A DNA stretch of 64,000 bases from Nitrospira sp. MA-1 (GCA_032139905.1 JAQJDB010000003.1:124001-188000); one strand, 5' to 3'. Shown: positions 53,253 to 62,840, numbered from the stretch's first letter. Notes: generated by a model from the letters alone, not told the origin. Translations and numbers: made by a program.

Positions 53253-54036
53253 GATTCAGCACCTTTTCTGAAAACAGCGATTTCAACCGTTCGGCGGGAA
53301 TGTTCCTCACTCCTTCAGGGGAAATGCGTTTGACGACGGGGTACAGTTGAGCCTGGGCGTCCACTCCACCGGTGGCAGAATCAAACTCTGCAGCACTGGT
53401 CATTAGCCGAAGCACGAACGTCAGGGCCTCTTCTTCATTCATCCCAGCCACGGGACCACTCCCCCACCGATTCATGTAAAACAAAATCCCCCGAATCGTA
53501 GAAGATCCTGATCCTGACACGGCATATTCTACCGCCTCGAATTCGGCTCCTAAGATGTCGTAGAAAAAGATCTTCCCGCATCCCTCAAGTTGATCATACC
53601 CCGCAAAAATTGGCGCCACGGTTCCGGTTCCTGCCAACGCCGCAGGCGCATTGTTTTTCAACAATGTCGATAAGGCTCGCAACTTTCCCTCAAAACTCAA
53701 ATCCTGCAATTGGCTTCTCCGGTAATACTTAAAAGAATGCTCTAAGATTCTTGCCATTTCAAACGCGGTGGCAGGAACACCTGCAATGGCCATGACCGAA
53801 AAACGATCCAATTCCAAGACCTTATCAGTCCGATCATACATCACGACATTGCCGGCCGTTGCCCGCCGGTCACCAGCCACGAGGACACCATCTGCATACT
53901 TGATGGCAAAGACCGTCGTACCGGTTGTAATATCAACATGGGCTGATGGCCCGTTGACATTGAACGGCTGACAAAGATCGTCAACCGCATAGCCACGTTC
54001 TCGTAAAATCTGAATAAAATCTCCCTGTTGTCCCAT
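53245..54036 (-). CDS. prcB: Proteasome beta subunit PrcB
   Basis: Catalytic subunit of the 20S proteasome (263 residues). A propeptide of about 39 residues precedes the nucleophile Thr40 in ITTGTTVFAIKY; autocleavage after Gly39 would expose it. Other family motifs are LVAGDRRATAGNVV, GTVAPIFAGYD and YAVSGSGSSTIRGIL. It starts 1 bp after the UBact stop and overlaps prcA at its end, so ubact-prcB-prcA form a coupled unit. Catalysis needs the downstream Lys/Asp residues, which are present in the conserved region. Confidence 0.95.
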   Translation of the reverse strand: MGQQGDFIQILRERGYAVDDLCQPFNVNGPSAHVDITTGTTVFAIKYADGVLVAGDRRATAGNVVMYDRTDKVLELDRFSVMAIAGVPATAFEMARILEHSFKYYRRSQLQDLSFEGKLRALSTLLKNNAPAALAGTGTVAPIFAGYDQLEGCGKIFFYDILGAEFEAVEYAVSGSGSSTIRGILFYMNRWGSGPVAGMNEEEALTFVLRLMTSAAEFDSATGGVDAQAQLYPVVKRISPEGVRNIPAERLKSLFSEKVLNHV

Positions 54037-54037
54037 C

Positions 54038-54250
54038 TTATTCCCCGGTCCGTTGGCGATATTTTTCCGCCTGCTTGGGATCCACCTTGCGCATGCGCTT
54101 CATGAGATTATCACGGGAAGGAGAATCAGTTTCCGGCTTTTTAGGACCTGATTCCTGATCACCAGGTCCAGATGGCTTTGAGAGTGGATCGATTGGCTGC
54201 TCTTTTCGTTCAAGGCCTCCGGTTTGGATATATGCATATGTGCTTTCCAT
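54038..54250 (-). CDS. UBact/Pup-like protein modifier
   Basis: Small, disordered, highly charged modifier of 70 residues (MESTYAYIQT at the start, ending KYRQRTGE). Pup of actinobacteria ends in Gly-Gly-Gln and must be deamidated by Dop; this protein already ends in Gly-Glu, as UBact proteins of Nitrospirae and related phyla do, so ligation by PafA can proceed directly. ATG 54250 is chosen for GGAGG ten bases upstream; an in-frame start at 54343 would overlap the methyltransferase gene. It is coupled to prcB. Substrates are unknown. Confidence 0.92.
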   Translation of the reverse strand: MESTYAYIQTGGLERKEQPIDPLSKPSGPGDQESGPKKPETDSPSRDNLMKRMRKVDPKQAEKYRQRTGE

Positions 54251-54299
54251 AAATCTCATCCTCCACATGAACTTTTTATGCTTTCCAGAACAACATACA

Positions 54300-55034
54300 T
54301 TAAACTTTACGTAAATACATACCTGTTTGAAAATTCCCACCATAAACAGGATAGCAGGACATAATGACCTCTAATCCTAGCTTCATTAACAACTCATCAA
54401 TCCAACTGGGGTTGTAGCAAACGGCAGTTAAATTATTATTATCTTGCTTCCCACCGTTAGCAGGCAAATCACTATTCTCCAAAAAAATATAATTTGGCGT
54501 AAATTCCGGATTGCGCTTTGCCTCATATCGACTAAAACAGGTAAAAAAGGCAAAACCATTTCTTACCAATTTGTCAGAAATAAGGTTCATATACATTTCA
54601 AAATCTTTAATGTCCAAATGGGAAAAAACGCTCCATGCCCAAACCAAATCATATGAATCATCTAAAAAGTCAAAAACGGGTTCTTTTGTCGAAGCATTTG
54701 GGCTGTACATTTTATTCATATAATCAATATGGTTAAATGTGAACCGGTTATCCGACTGAAAGAACGCAATGTTTTCATTAATGTCATTACGATCCACATC
54801 AAAACCAGAATATTCGAACTCGACATTGATATGTGAATCTTCAGCCAATTTTCTTGGTATGCGCCCCTTCCCACATCCAACATCAAGTATTTTTATCTTT
54901 TTTCTCTGAAGGTCCTGAATGAGTGCGGTGAACCGTTGATACTCGTATACTTTTTTTTCATCAGAAAGCCAGAACCCGCCATCAGTGAGTCTAACAACTC
55001 TATTTCTTTCAAGGAAGTTAAAGGAGTTAGGCAT
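54300..55034 (-). CDS. SAM-dependent methyltransferase inserted in the proteasome locus
   Basis: Class I methyltransferase of about 244 residues. The SAM-binding motif ILDVGCGKGRIPRKL is clear, followed by SGFDVDRNDI and WAWSVFSHLDIKD, typical of motif II-III. Substrate is unknown. The gene is visibly more AT-rich than its neighbours and lies between dop and ubact, where actinobacterial loci have none. ATG 55034 is preferred; TTG 55067 is possible. The flanking 230 bp before it is also AT-rich. Its role in pupylation is doubtful; insertion by horizontal transfer is more likely. Confidence 0.85.
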   Translation of the reverse strand: MPNSFNFLERNRVVRLTDGGFWLSDEKKVYEYQRFTALIQDLQRKKIKILDVGCGKGRIPRKLAEDSHINVEFEYSGFDVDRNDINENIAFFQSDNRFTFNHIDYMNKMYSPNASTKEPVFDFLDDSYDLVWAWSVFSHLDIKDFEMYMNLISDKLVRNGFAFFTCFSRYEAKRNPEFTPNYIFLENSDLPANGGKQDNNNLTAVCYNPSWIDELLMKLGLEVIMSCYPVYGGNFQTGMYLRKV

Positions 55035-55264
55035 GACTCCCTTATTGGTTCTTAGATCAACTAACAATTCTCAAAATTCCCTTTTTCATCCGGTGAAGTT
55101 CGGGGACGACTTTCCCCCGCCATCAGTAGGTTCGCTAGAAAGATTACCAACCAATTCATGGAGGTATTATTCCTAACCGGGAGTATAAATCACTCCAAAT
55201 TTTTGCTAAATATTCTGCTAAGGTGAAGTGAAATATCCAAAAATTAGAATAATCTCACCTAAAA

Positions 55265-56788
55265 TTACTGCTCCCCTGTCAGAGCTTTCATCATATCCAA
55301 TGGAGTCGCGGCATATTCAATTACAGACCGACAGCGAGCCACTGACACCGGCTCAAGGTGATCCTGCAGATCAAGATGCAGTCCCCCATTTTGGCCACGA
55401 AAATGAACCCCTTCCCATTGTATCGACGCAATGTCTTTTTCAAATCGTTGGACACACAATCCACGGAGCCCCCCACGCGTATCGAGTGGTCCATGCTTCA
55501 TGGCTTTCTGAATCTCTTGTTCCTGACATAGCGGGGTTGTTCGACCTTCGGATTCCAACCCGAAGAACAGGCCGCGATCAGGATTCAGATTATGATATTC
55601 CAGATCCAGACTGGCAAGCCAAGGGTCGTCCCAGCCGACGGCCTCGGCCTGGCTAAAGGTTTCGAGTAACCACCATTTTGTCACCCAGTCGATTTTCCCC
55701 ACAAGCTGCAATCGATCCCGCTCGAGAAGGTCTAACACATGCTCCCATTCGCAAAGAATCCAGGTCGTCTCTTCATCCATTTCGATGAAGAACTTTCTGG
55801 CCAAATTTAGATATTCCCGTTGAATATCCAGCCCAGAAATCATGCCGCCAGTTTTCCGCTTCACAAGCGTGTTCAATTCAAAATCAAGCGACAGCGCCTG
55901 AATCGCCTGCACCGGGGAGTCTAATTCACAGGGCGGCACGAGCCCACCCGCAATCATATCTAACACCACCCGTGTCGTACCTATCTTCAAGGCGGTGGCA
56001 TACTCACACATATTCGCATCGCCCACGATGAGATGGAGACGTCGATAGCGCTCGCGATTCGCATGGGGTTCGTCTCGTGTATTAAGAATGGGGCGGTTGT
56101 GCATGGTATCCACCCCCAACTCGGTCTCCATAAAATCTGCGCGTTGGGACAATTGAAACCCGCCGGGCACAAACCCGCGCTCTTGCGCTTCACGACCGAC
56201 CTTGCCTGCGCCGGCAATCAATTGTCGGCTAACCAGGAAAGGCATGAGCCCGCGAGCCAATTTCTCGAAATTGAGTGTGCGCGAGACCAAATAATTATCA
56301 TGGCAACCATAACTATGCCCATGAAAATCCGTGTTGTTTTTATACAGCTGGACCATCGGTCCGCCAAGGACCTTGTTTCGGCGTTGTGCCGCCATCCAAA
56401 GGATTCGTTCGCCAGCCCGGTCATGCGCGACCATATCCTTAAGAGACCGGCATTCCGGCGTGGAATATTCCGGATGAGTATGGTCATTATAAAATCGTGC
56501 GCCATTGGGGAGGACAAGGTCACTTTTCATTTCATGGAAGGAAAAAGGCCGATGGGCATCCTGCTCCGCAAACAGGTCCTCTTCTTTATCCTGAGCTAAC
56601 TCGGTGACACGAAACCCCCGTTGATCTTCATGGGGATGTTCGCCCTGATAATCCCAACGGCGGGTAAAATGTCCGTCAAGATAGGCCCGCACCAACTCCA
56701 TGGATTCCACCACAGGATCCGCGGTCTCGACATCTTCCCTCGCAATCCCATACTCGGTCTCAATGCCAAACAGGCGAATCGGGTTCAT
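55265..56788 (-). CDS. dop: Deamidase/depupylase Dop
   Basis: Removes UBact/Pup from substrates, and in actinobacteria deamidates Pup (507 residues). The start LFGIETEYGIARED carries the metal-binding Glu pair. After it comes a Dop-specific loop region (WDYQGEHPHEDQRG to DLFAEQDAHRP), absent from PafA, and then EYSTPEC, YGCHDNYLV and LNTRDEPHANRERYRRLH. Because the local modifier ends in Glu, only the depupylase activity should be needed. It lies 57 bp downstream of the ATPase gene and is separated from ubact by the methyltransferase. Confidence 0.92.
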   Translation of the reverse strand: MNPIRLFGIETEYGIAREDVETADPVVESMELVRAYLDGHFTRRWDYQGEHPHEDQRGFRVTELAQDKEEDLFAEQDAHRPFSFHEMKSDLVLPNGARFYNDHTHPEYSTPECRSLKDMVAHDRAGERILWMAAQRRNKVLGGPMVQLYKNNTDFHGHSYGCHDNYLVSRTLNFEKLARGLMPFLVSRQLIAGAGKVGREAQERGFVPGGFQLSQRADFMETELGVDTMHNRPILNTRDEPHANRERYRRLHLIVGDANMCEYATALKIGTTRVVLDMIAGGLVPPCELDSPVQAIQALSLDFELNTLVKRKTGGMISGLDIQREYLNLARKFFIEMDEETTWILCEWEHVLDLLERDRLQLVGKIDWVTKWWLLETFSQAEAVGWDDPWLASLDLEYHNLNPDRGLFFGLESEGRTTPLCQEQEIQKAMKHGPLDTRGGLRGLCVQRFEKDIASIQWEGVHFRGQNGGLHLDLQDHLEPVSVARCRSVIEYAATPLDMMKALTGEQ

Positions 56789-56845
56789 ATCTTCCGATCT
56801 TTCAACTGAGAATGTCCCATTTGAGAGCTTGTTAGAAAGGGAGGT

Positions 56846-58627
56846 TTAAACAATTTGAGAGGTCCGATGTTCTTCTCCGTCTTTTCCAGGCTGAAGGGAC
56901 GACACTCCAACAACCTGGTCGGGATGGTAATCCAAGAGTTTTAACCATTCCTCAGCTGAATCATCAGGGGGAAAAATTTCACTCTCCTTGAATTCTTCAT
57001 TGGTGGCAATGAGTAAATCATCGAGGGTCAGCCCCGATGGTTCTTGGTCACCCGCTTGAATCGCCCGTTCAATGGCCCGTTCTTTGGCACGCCGGACGAT
57101 TCCCGCCAACACCGCTCCACTCAATAAATCCCGCCGGTAGAGAATTTCCCGCCGGCCGTTACGCAACCGGATAGCCAGCACGCGATTCTCCTGGCTCCGC
57201 TGAAAGAGATTCTCTAACAGTCCGTCGATGATACGCGAAACCGGAGTCCCATCATCTTCTCCGCTGCCGGCAGATTTCTTCGTGTCGTAAGGAAGATCAG
57301 CGGTCAAATAGACACGCAAAATTTCCCCAACATCGATTCTCCCAGGTCGGCCAACTTTGATTTTTCGATCGATTCTTCCAGGTCGAAGCACCGCCGGATC
57401 AATCATATCCGGACGATTCGAGGCCAAAATCACGACCACCTGAGAAAGGCTTTCAATCCCGTCGAGTTCAGCGCAAAACATCGGAACCAGCGTGTTGGAG
57501 ACATTGTAGGATCGCACTGCCCGTCTCGTCCCTAAAATAGATTCGGCTTCATCGATAAAAATAAACGGTAACTTTCCGGCCAGTCGTTGTTGCCGGGCTT
57601 GGAGAAATAAATCCCGGATGATTCGTTCGGATTCCCCGACCCACATATTCAAAACTTCAGGACCTTTGACATGCAGAAACACGCCACCTTCAATCGGCGG
57701 AAGTTGCGAGAGAGAATCCTGTCCCTGGGTTCCTACATGAGGCGTGGGCGTTTCACGTTCTTGCGCTAAAATTTGTCCAAGGCTCGCAGCCGTAGCCTGG
57801 CCGATCAGCGTTTTTCCGCAGCCGGGTGGGCCATAAAGTAGGAAACCCTTGGGTTGCTGGAATTGATAACGGGAGAACAACCCTTCATGCAGGAGCGGAT
57901 ATTCTATTGACCGGCGAATGGCCCCAATGGCTTCCTGCTGGCCACCAATATGCTCCCACCGCACAGTTGGTAACTCCGCTAAAAGATGCGATTGGCCTTG
58001 TGAATTTTCTAAACGTTCAATGGCAATTTTGTGAGTCGGGTCCAATCGAACCTCATCGCCAACCTTCAGGTCCGCACTTGCAAGCTCCTCCGCCCGTTGA
58101 ATGAGAATGCCTTGTCTGCCGACCTCTTGATCAATTCGAAGACGGCCATCGCCTAAAATCTCTCGAACTTTCACAATTGGACCACTCCGATCATACCCAA
58201 GAGACCGGATGACGACATATGCCTCATTCACTAAAATCTGATGTCCAACCTTTAAGCCATCCCGCTCGAGCCTGGGATCGACATTGGCATAGTATTCCGC
58301 CCCACCAACCATGATTCTGGCTACGCCCTCATCAGGCTGACCCAACAACGTCCCGATTCGATTTGCCGGGGCCGTCAGCTTTTCAAGCACCCCCTGGAGT
58401 TTTTTCATGTCGGCTTCCTGTTGTTGAGAAGCCGTTGTTTGTTCAACAAGCCGGTGTCGAAGTTGATAGAGCAAGGGAATGCGTTGATCCCCTTCCGGCA
58501 ATGATGCCAAACATTGGTCAATGAGTGCTAACGGCGAAATTCCCGACTGACGGGAGGATTTTGAAAATAAGGAACCACCTGACGGAGAAGAATCCTTAGG
58601 GGAAGAAAATTCTGAAGAATCGCTCAT
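56846..58627 (-). CDS. Proteasome-associated AAA ATPase (ARC/Mpa)
   Basis: Ring-forming unfoldase (593 residues) that should feed UBact-tagged proteins to the 20S core. A Ser-rich start (SSPKDSSPSGG) and coiled coil (~60-90) precede tandem OB domains (~90-215). The AAA domain has Walker A GPPGCGKT, Walker B FIFIDEAESI and the sensor region LASNRPDMIDPAVLRPGRID. Mpa/ARC usually end in a tail such as QYL that docks into PrcA; here the end is HRTSQIV with no such motif. It begins the locus. Identity is clear; how it docks is uncertain. Confidence 0.93.
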   Translation of the reverse strand: MSDSSEFSSPKDSSPSGGSLFSKSSRQSGISPLALIDQCLASLPEGDQRIPLLYQLRHRLVEQTTASQQQEADMKKLQGVLEKLTAPANRIGTLLGQPDEGVARIMVGGAEYYANVDPRLERDGLKVGHQILVNEAYVVIRSLGYDRSGPIVKVREILGDGRLRIDQEVGRQGILIQRAEELASADLKVGDEVRLDPTHKIAIERLENSQGQSHLLAELPTVRWEHIGGQQEAIGAIRRSIEYPLLHEGLFSRYQFQQPKGFLLYGPPGCGKTLIGQATAASLGQILAQERETPTPHVGTQGQDSLSQLPPIEGGVFLHVKGPEVLNMWVGESERIIRDLFLQARQQRLAGKLPFIFIDEAESILGTRRAVRSYNVSNTLVPMFCAELDGIESLSQVVVILASNRPDMIDPAVLRPGRIDRKIKVGRPGRIDVGEILRVYLTADLPYDTKKSAGSGEDDGTPVSRIIDGLLENLFQRSQENRVLAIRLRNGRREILYRRDLLSGAVLAGIVRRAKERAIERAIQAGDQEPSGLTLDDLLIATNEEFKESEIFPPDDSAEEWLKLLDYHPDQVVGVSSLQPGKDGEEHRTSQIV

Positions 58628-58757
58628 CGTATATATCTTTCCATTCTATTTCAGTTGGAAGATGAAAGCCGTGATGCACATTAAACCATTGCCGAGTCAT
58701 CTTGTCCGGCAGTTGTCAAATCATTCTACAATGTTTCCTGACCATTACCCAAGGTAT

Positions 58758-58795
58758 AAAAAAAGCAGAGGATCCAATACCGGATCCCCTGCTTC
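58758..58795 (-). terminator. Intrinsic terminator after the RRM protein gene
   Basis: On the minus strand GCAGGGGATCC pairs with GGATCCTCTGC (one mismatch) around a short loop, and seven T residues follow (58758-58764). It lies about 35 bp past the RRM-gene stop codon and 130 bp upstream of the ATPase gene, insulating the two. Confidence 0.85.
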
Positions 58796-58827
58796 TATTA
58801 AAGTGTAACCTTTAGTGACTTAGTGCG

Positions 58828-59160
58828 TTACCAACGGTCTCCACCGCCACCACGGTTTCCTCCGCCGCCACGATTTCCGCCACCACCGCCACCACCAAAT
58901 CCCGTTCGTGGCGCTTGAGGCTTCGCTTCATTGACCGTCAGGGTACGCCCTCCCATTTCGGTCCCATTCAGCGCCTCGATCGCGGCCTTGGCTTCAGCAT
59001 CCGAGGCCATTTCCACAAAACCAAATCCCCGAGACTGCCCGGTGTATTTGTCCGTAATAATTTTAGCCGACGTCACGGCGCCGTGCTGCCCAAAAAGGTC
59101 AGCCAATTCCTGCTCTGCCGTGGAATACGGCAAGCCACCCACATAGATCTTTGAACCCAT
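58828..59160 (-). CDS. Glycine-rich RRM RNA-binding protein
   Basis: Cyanobacterial-Rbp-like protein of 110 residues: one RRM (KIYVGGLPYS as RNP2, RGFGFVEM as RNP1) and a Gly/Arg-rich tail of repeated GGGGNRGGGG units. Such proteins bind RNA and are often cold-regulated. ATG 59160 follows AAGGAGGG. A terminator follows the gene, so it is monocistronic. Predicted cytoplasmic. Confidence 0.95.
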   Translation of the reverse strand: MGSKIYVGGLPYSTAEQELADLFGQHGAVTSAKIITDKYTGQSRGFGFVEMASDAEAKAAIEALNGTEMGGRTLTVNEAKPQAPRTGFGGGGGGGNRGGGGNRGGGGDRW

Positions 59161-59441
59161 CGGGGTCCCTCCTTCTAAATGCGATATTGTTTTGCATGGT
59201 TCGAAGAGAAGAGAAGGGAAGGAACGGCCCGAGAACGCAAACCAGATGGCGACTTAGGACTAACTTCCAATCAGACTCCTTGCGGATTCCTTGGCAAAAC
59301 AACATCAGTGATGGGCCCGTCACTCAAACATTCACCACGTGGCCCGAATGTCGTGATGAATTTCTTTTGATAAGCATAAGTCAGAATGGGAAAGAATGCA
59401 ACAGACCCCAGGCGAGAAACAACTATTGAAGAGCATTATTT

Positions 59442-60722
59442 TCAGGAAATTAATTGGGGAACACCCCTGCCATCAATCGCCTCTTCAGTGATTACCACTC
59501 GCTTAATATCTTTCAGGGCTGGAACATCATACATCAAATCCAGCATCACTTCCTCCAGAATGGAACGCAATCCTCTGGCTCCAGTTTTCATAGACGAGGC
59601 CCTTGTGGCAATGGCCTGAACCGCCTCAGGGGTAAAATCCAACTGCACCCCATCTAATTGAAATAATGCTTGATATTGCTTCAGAAGAGCATTTTTCGGT
59701 TCCTGGAGAACCCGAACCATATCCTCCACGCGCAAATCATTCAGAGACGCCAGAATCGGGAATCTGCCCACAAATTCAGGGATGAGTCCATATTTTAAAA
59801 GATCCTCAGGCTTGAGTTTTCCCATTAATTGATCAGAGGTCAGTCCCTCACCATTAGCGGAAACTGCCCCAAAACCCATTCGCTTCTGATTGGTCCGTTG
59901 AGCAATAATATCCTCCACTCCGACAAACGCACCGCCACAAATAAAGAGAATATTGGAGGTATCCACCCTGAGGAATTCCTGCTCGGGATGTTTTCTGCCC
60001 CCCTTGGGAGGCACATTACATAACGTCCCTTCCACTAATTTCAGCAATGCTTGTTGGACACCTTCCCCGGACACATCCCGCGTAATAGATGCGCTTTCAG
60101 ATTTCCGGCTAATCTTATCAATTTCATCGATATAGATAATACCCACTTGGGCTCTGGCCATATTAAAATCGCACGACTGCAATAACTTCAAGACCACATT
60201 TTCGACGTCTTCTCCAACATATCCCGCCTCCGTCACCGTAGTGGCATCCGCGATGGCAAAGGGCACATGCAAAATTTTCGCTAAGGTTTTCGCCAGTAAG
60301 GTCTTACCGGTTCCCGTCGGCCCGATCAACATTACATTCCCTTTTTCCAATTCCACATCAGGCAGGTCTTTGCCGCTAAACACCCGTTTATAATGATTGT
60401 GGACGGCAACCGCCAGAACCTTTTTGGCACGGTCCTGTCCAATCACATACTGGTCAAGCACCGCTTTGATTTCAGGAGGTGTCGGCAAGGGACCCGCTGG
60501 CGGCTCTATGACGGAGGGACCTTCGTTATGGCCTGATAAAAACTTGGAACATTGTTGGATGCAATCTGCACAAATCAACACCGACCCTGGTGCCTGACAT
60601 TGCGTACAAGCCAATTTTGTCGGGGCCTGTATCAAATTCGTTGCTCCAGGTTTTGCCCGACCACAAAAGGAGCAGACCGCATCCGCACGATTTCGTCCTT
60701 GCTTCGAATCCCAAAAAGCCAC
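59442..60722 (-). CDS. clpX: ATP-dependent Clp protease ATPase subunit ClpX
   Basis: Hexameric unfoldase that delivers proteins to ClpP (426 residues). The N-terminal zinc domain has C17-x2-C20 and C51-x2-C54, plus an extra C39-x2-C42 in an insertion of about 14 residues. The AAA domain shows GPTGTGKT, the [10 protein letters not shown] pore region, [10 protein letters not shown] and the sensor RPIL-type [14 protein letters not shown]; the ClpP-binding loop is MGFGAV. clpP is not adjacent. The extra CxxC is unusual for ClpX, and its consequences are unknown. Confidence 0.96.
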   Translation of the reverse strand: MAFWDSKQGRNRADAVCSFCGRAKPGATNLIQAPTKLACTQCQAPGSVLICADCIQQCSKFLSGHNEGPSVIEPPAGPLPTPPEIKAVLDQYVIGQDRAKKVLAVAVHNHYKRVFSGKDLPDVELEKGNVMLIGPTGTGKTLLAKTLAKILHVPFAIADATTVTEAGYVGEDVENVVLKLLQSCDFNMARAQVGIIYIDEIDKISRKSESASITRDVSGEGVQQALLKLVEGTLCNVPPKGGRKHPEQEFLRVDTSNILFICGGAFVGVEDIIAQRTNQKRMGFGAVSANGEGLTSDQLMGKLKPEDLLKYGLIPEFVGRFPILASLNDLRVEDMVRVLQEPKNALLKQYQALFQLDGVQLDFTPEAVQAIATRASSMKTGARGLRSILEEVMLDLMYDVPALKDIKRVVITEEAIDGRGVPQLIS

Positions 60723-60834
60723 AGCAGTTACCTTTCCTTACTCTTCGCCAGATATCAATCTAATCAGTGCGATCACTCACCCATGAAATGATGATCTTAA
60801 TCTTCAAGAGGAAGGATATCAAATCATCTCCCTT

Positions 60835-61929
60835 TCAGGATAAACCTCCCAGGGATTCCTCCACAACCAGCGGCACAGCCTTCCATGACAATCCACGGTC
60901 CACCGTCCGAAAAAGTCCTTTTCCATTCGTGCCCACATAGAGTACATCGGAATCGACCGGGCTCATCGCTAAAGCTCGAATATTAACATTGGTCAAGCCC
61001 TCACTTCGAGCTTCCCAAGTTATTCCTCCATCTTCACTTCTAAAGACACCGTCACGATTGGTCACATACACGACATGGGGGTGGGTATGATCGAGAATGA
61101 GGTCACTCAACATTTGATCGGGGAGGATATCTCCAATGCGAGTCCAAACTTGCCCCCCATCCTTGGTGACGTATAATCCATTCAGAGTGGCAGTATACAC
61201 GGTATCGGATTCACGAGGGTCAACCTTAATGCGAGTCACCCCCAGTGCCCTGGAAGATTTCAGGACGTCCGAGGCCACCAGCCCATTATTGACCATCCTC
61301 CAGCTTCGGGCACCATCAATGGATTTATAGACTCCCCCACTTGTTCCGGCATAGAGCGTTTGAGGTTGCCGGGGGTCGCAGTCAAGTGCCACCACCATGA
61401 GCACTTCTTTCATGCCCTCCATCCGCTTACTCCAGGTTTCTCCCCCATCGTCTGATTCAAACACCCCTAACGAGGTGGCGGCATAAACATGGGCACTGGA
61501 ACCCGGAGCAAAGACCAATTGATGAACCACAGAAGAAATCGTCACATCATCCAATCCCGTCCGCCGTGACACCCATCGTTGGCCACCATCATAACTTTTA
61601 TACACCGCGTCACCTTTAGTCCCGGCTACAATATTGGCCGGGAACAGGGGATCAATGGCCAGGGCAATGACGCGAGAATGGGTCATACCCGCAGACATGT
61701 TCTGCCAGGTCATTCCTTCATCCCGGGATTTATAAATATAGTCATTGGTAGCGAGGTAAAGAATCTTGGAGTTTGTGGGATGAAGGGCGATTTCCACCAC
61801 CGCCTCACTTTTCCCACAGCCGGCCAACATCATGCAGGCAACCACTGTTGGCCAAAATAAACCCGGCCTAACGATCATTCCGTACCTTGGATTACTTTTA
61901 CCCGGCTTCTCAGGAAGAGGCCGCACCAT
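60835..61929 (-). CDS. BNR/YCF48-type beta-propeller lipoprotein
   Basis: About 364 residues with a lipoprotein signal (FWPTVVACMMLAGC, lipobox LAGC) and then repeated Asp-box blades (for example SRDEGMTW, SYDGGQRW, SDDGGETW, SIDGARSW, TKDGGQVW, SEDGGITW, TVDRGLSW), so about seven blades. ATG 61929 is chosen for GGAAGG 7-8 bases upstream; ATG 61878 and GTG 61944 are alternatives. It resembles the protein at 10984-12126 and is probably a binding scaffold on the periplasmic face of a membrane. It follows the M48 protease gene closely, so they may act together. Confidence 0.85.
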   Translation of the reverse strand: MVRPLPEKPGKSNPRYGMIVRPGLFWPTVVACMMLAGCGKSEAVVEIALHPTNSKILYLATNDYIYKSRDEGMTWQNMSAGMTHSRVIALAIDPLFPANIVAGTKGDAVYKSYDGGQRWVSRRTGLDDVTISSVVHQLVFAPGSSAHVYAATSLGVFESDDGGETWSKRMEGMKEVLMVVALDCDPRQPQTLYAGTSGGVYKSIDGARSWRMVNNGLVASDVLKSSRALGVTRIKVDPRESDTVYTATLNGLYVTKDGGQVWTRIGDILPDQMLSDLILDHTHPHVVYVTNRDGVFRSEDGGITWEARSEGLTNVNIRALAMSPVDSDVLYVGTNGKGLFRTVDRGLSWKAVPLVVEESLGGLS

Positions 61930-61946
61930 AGAGACACCTTCCACAG

Positions 61947-62840
61947 CTAGTGACGGAGACGAGCCCCGTTTGGTTGTTGTGGAGGAGGTTGAGCAGGAGA
62001 TGGCATAATGGGGGGGAGATTGCCCACAGGCGCTTTCGCAGCCTTTTCATACAGACCCATGGCTTCAGGCATCCATTTCGTGAGATCGGCAATCCGGGTT
62101 TCATGGGCTGGATGGGTGGATAAAAATTCCGGTGGAGCGCCATCAGAAGTCGCTGCCATCCGTTCCCAGATGTGAATCGCTTCCCGTGGGTCGTACCCCG
62201 CGTCGCCGGCAAGCAGGATGCCGATATAATCGGCTTCTGATTCGTGTTTTCGGCTAAACGGTAACAGCACTCCTGTCTGCACCCCAAGCCCCATCGCCTG
62301 CATGGCTAACGCGTTTAACGCCGGATTTTGACCTTGGGTCGAAAGTAAAATCGACGCTGTGGTCATTCCATATTGAGCCACCAGTCCCTGGCTCATCCGT
62401 TCACCTCCATGTTCCGCCAATGCATGAACCACTTCATGCCCCATAATGGCCGCTAATCCGGCCTCATTTTTGGCCATGGGGAAAATGCCGGTATAGACCG
62501 CAATTTTCCCCCCAGGCAAAGCCCAGGCATTTTTCATATTGTCATCTTTAATGACAGTCACTTCCCAATCAAATCCTTTCGCCACCTCCGCGTATTTAGA
62601 ACGCTTGGCCGCCTCAATAATACGAGCCGCGACCCGTTTGACCGGCTCAATTTCTGTGGGATCTTTGGAAATAACGACTTTCGGGTCCTGCAACACCTCA
62701 CTATACTGGGCAGCCCCCATCTGACTCATCTGCCCCGACGGCATCAGGAGGAGTTGAGAGCGATTCGTATAGGGATTGGTCTGGCAACCAGAGAGCAGAA
62801 TACTCAGGAGCAGTGCACAGGATAAGCCCGTACGAACCAT
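61947..62840 (-). CDS. M48-family metalloprotease lipoprotein
   Basis: Zinc protease of about 297 residues, related to BepA/LoiP and Oma1. The signal peptide ends in LLLSILLSGC (lipobox LSGC); the zinc motif GHEVVHALAEHGGERM contains HEVVH, and the third ligand lies in HESEADYIGI. The tail is rich in Pro and Gln (PSPAQPPPQQP). Such proteases perform outer-membrane quality control. ATG 62840 has GGAGGG upstream; ATG 62862-62864 is also possible. The gene precedes the propeller lipoprotein gene and follows the M16 peptidase. Confidence 0.91.
   Translation of the reverse strand: MVRTGLSCALLLSILLSGCQTNPYTNRSQLLLMPSGQMSQMGAAQYSEVLQDPKVVISKDPTEIEPVKRVAARIIEAAKRSKYAEVAKGFDWEVTVIKDDNMKNAWALPGGKIAVYTGIFPMAKNEAGLAAIMGHEVVHALAEHGGERMSQGLVAQYGMTTASILLSTQGQNPALNALAMQAMGLGVQTGVLLPFSRKHESEADYIGILLAGDAGYDPREAIHIWERMAATSDGAPPEFLSTHPAHETRIADLTKWMPEAMGLYEKAAKAPVGNLPPIMPSPAQPPPQQPNGARLRH

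Noticed and set aside
54038-54343. Longer modifier frame starting at 54343
   Set aside because: It overlaps the methyltransferase gene and lacks a ribosome site; ATG 54250 has GGAGG upstream and the expected UBact size.
55201-55262. AGGTGA/TCACCT inverted repeat after dop
   Set aside because: Six pairs around a loop of more than 25 bases without a T run; likely chance in AT-rich DNA.
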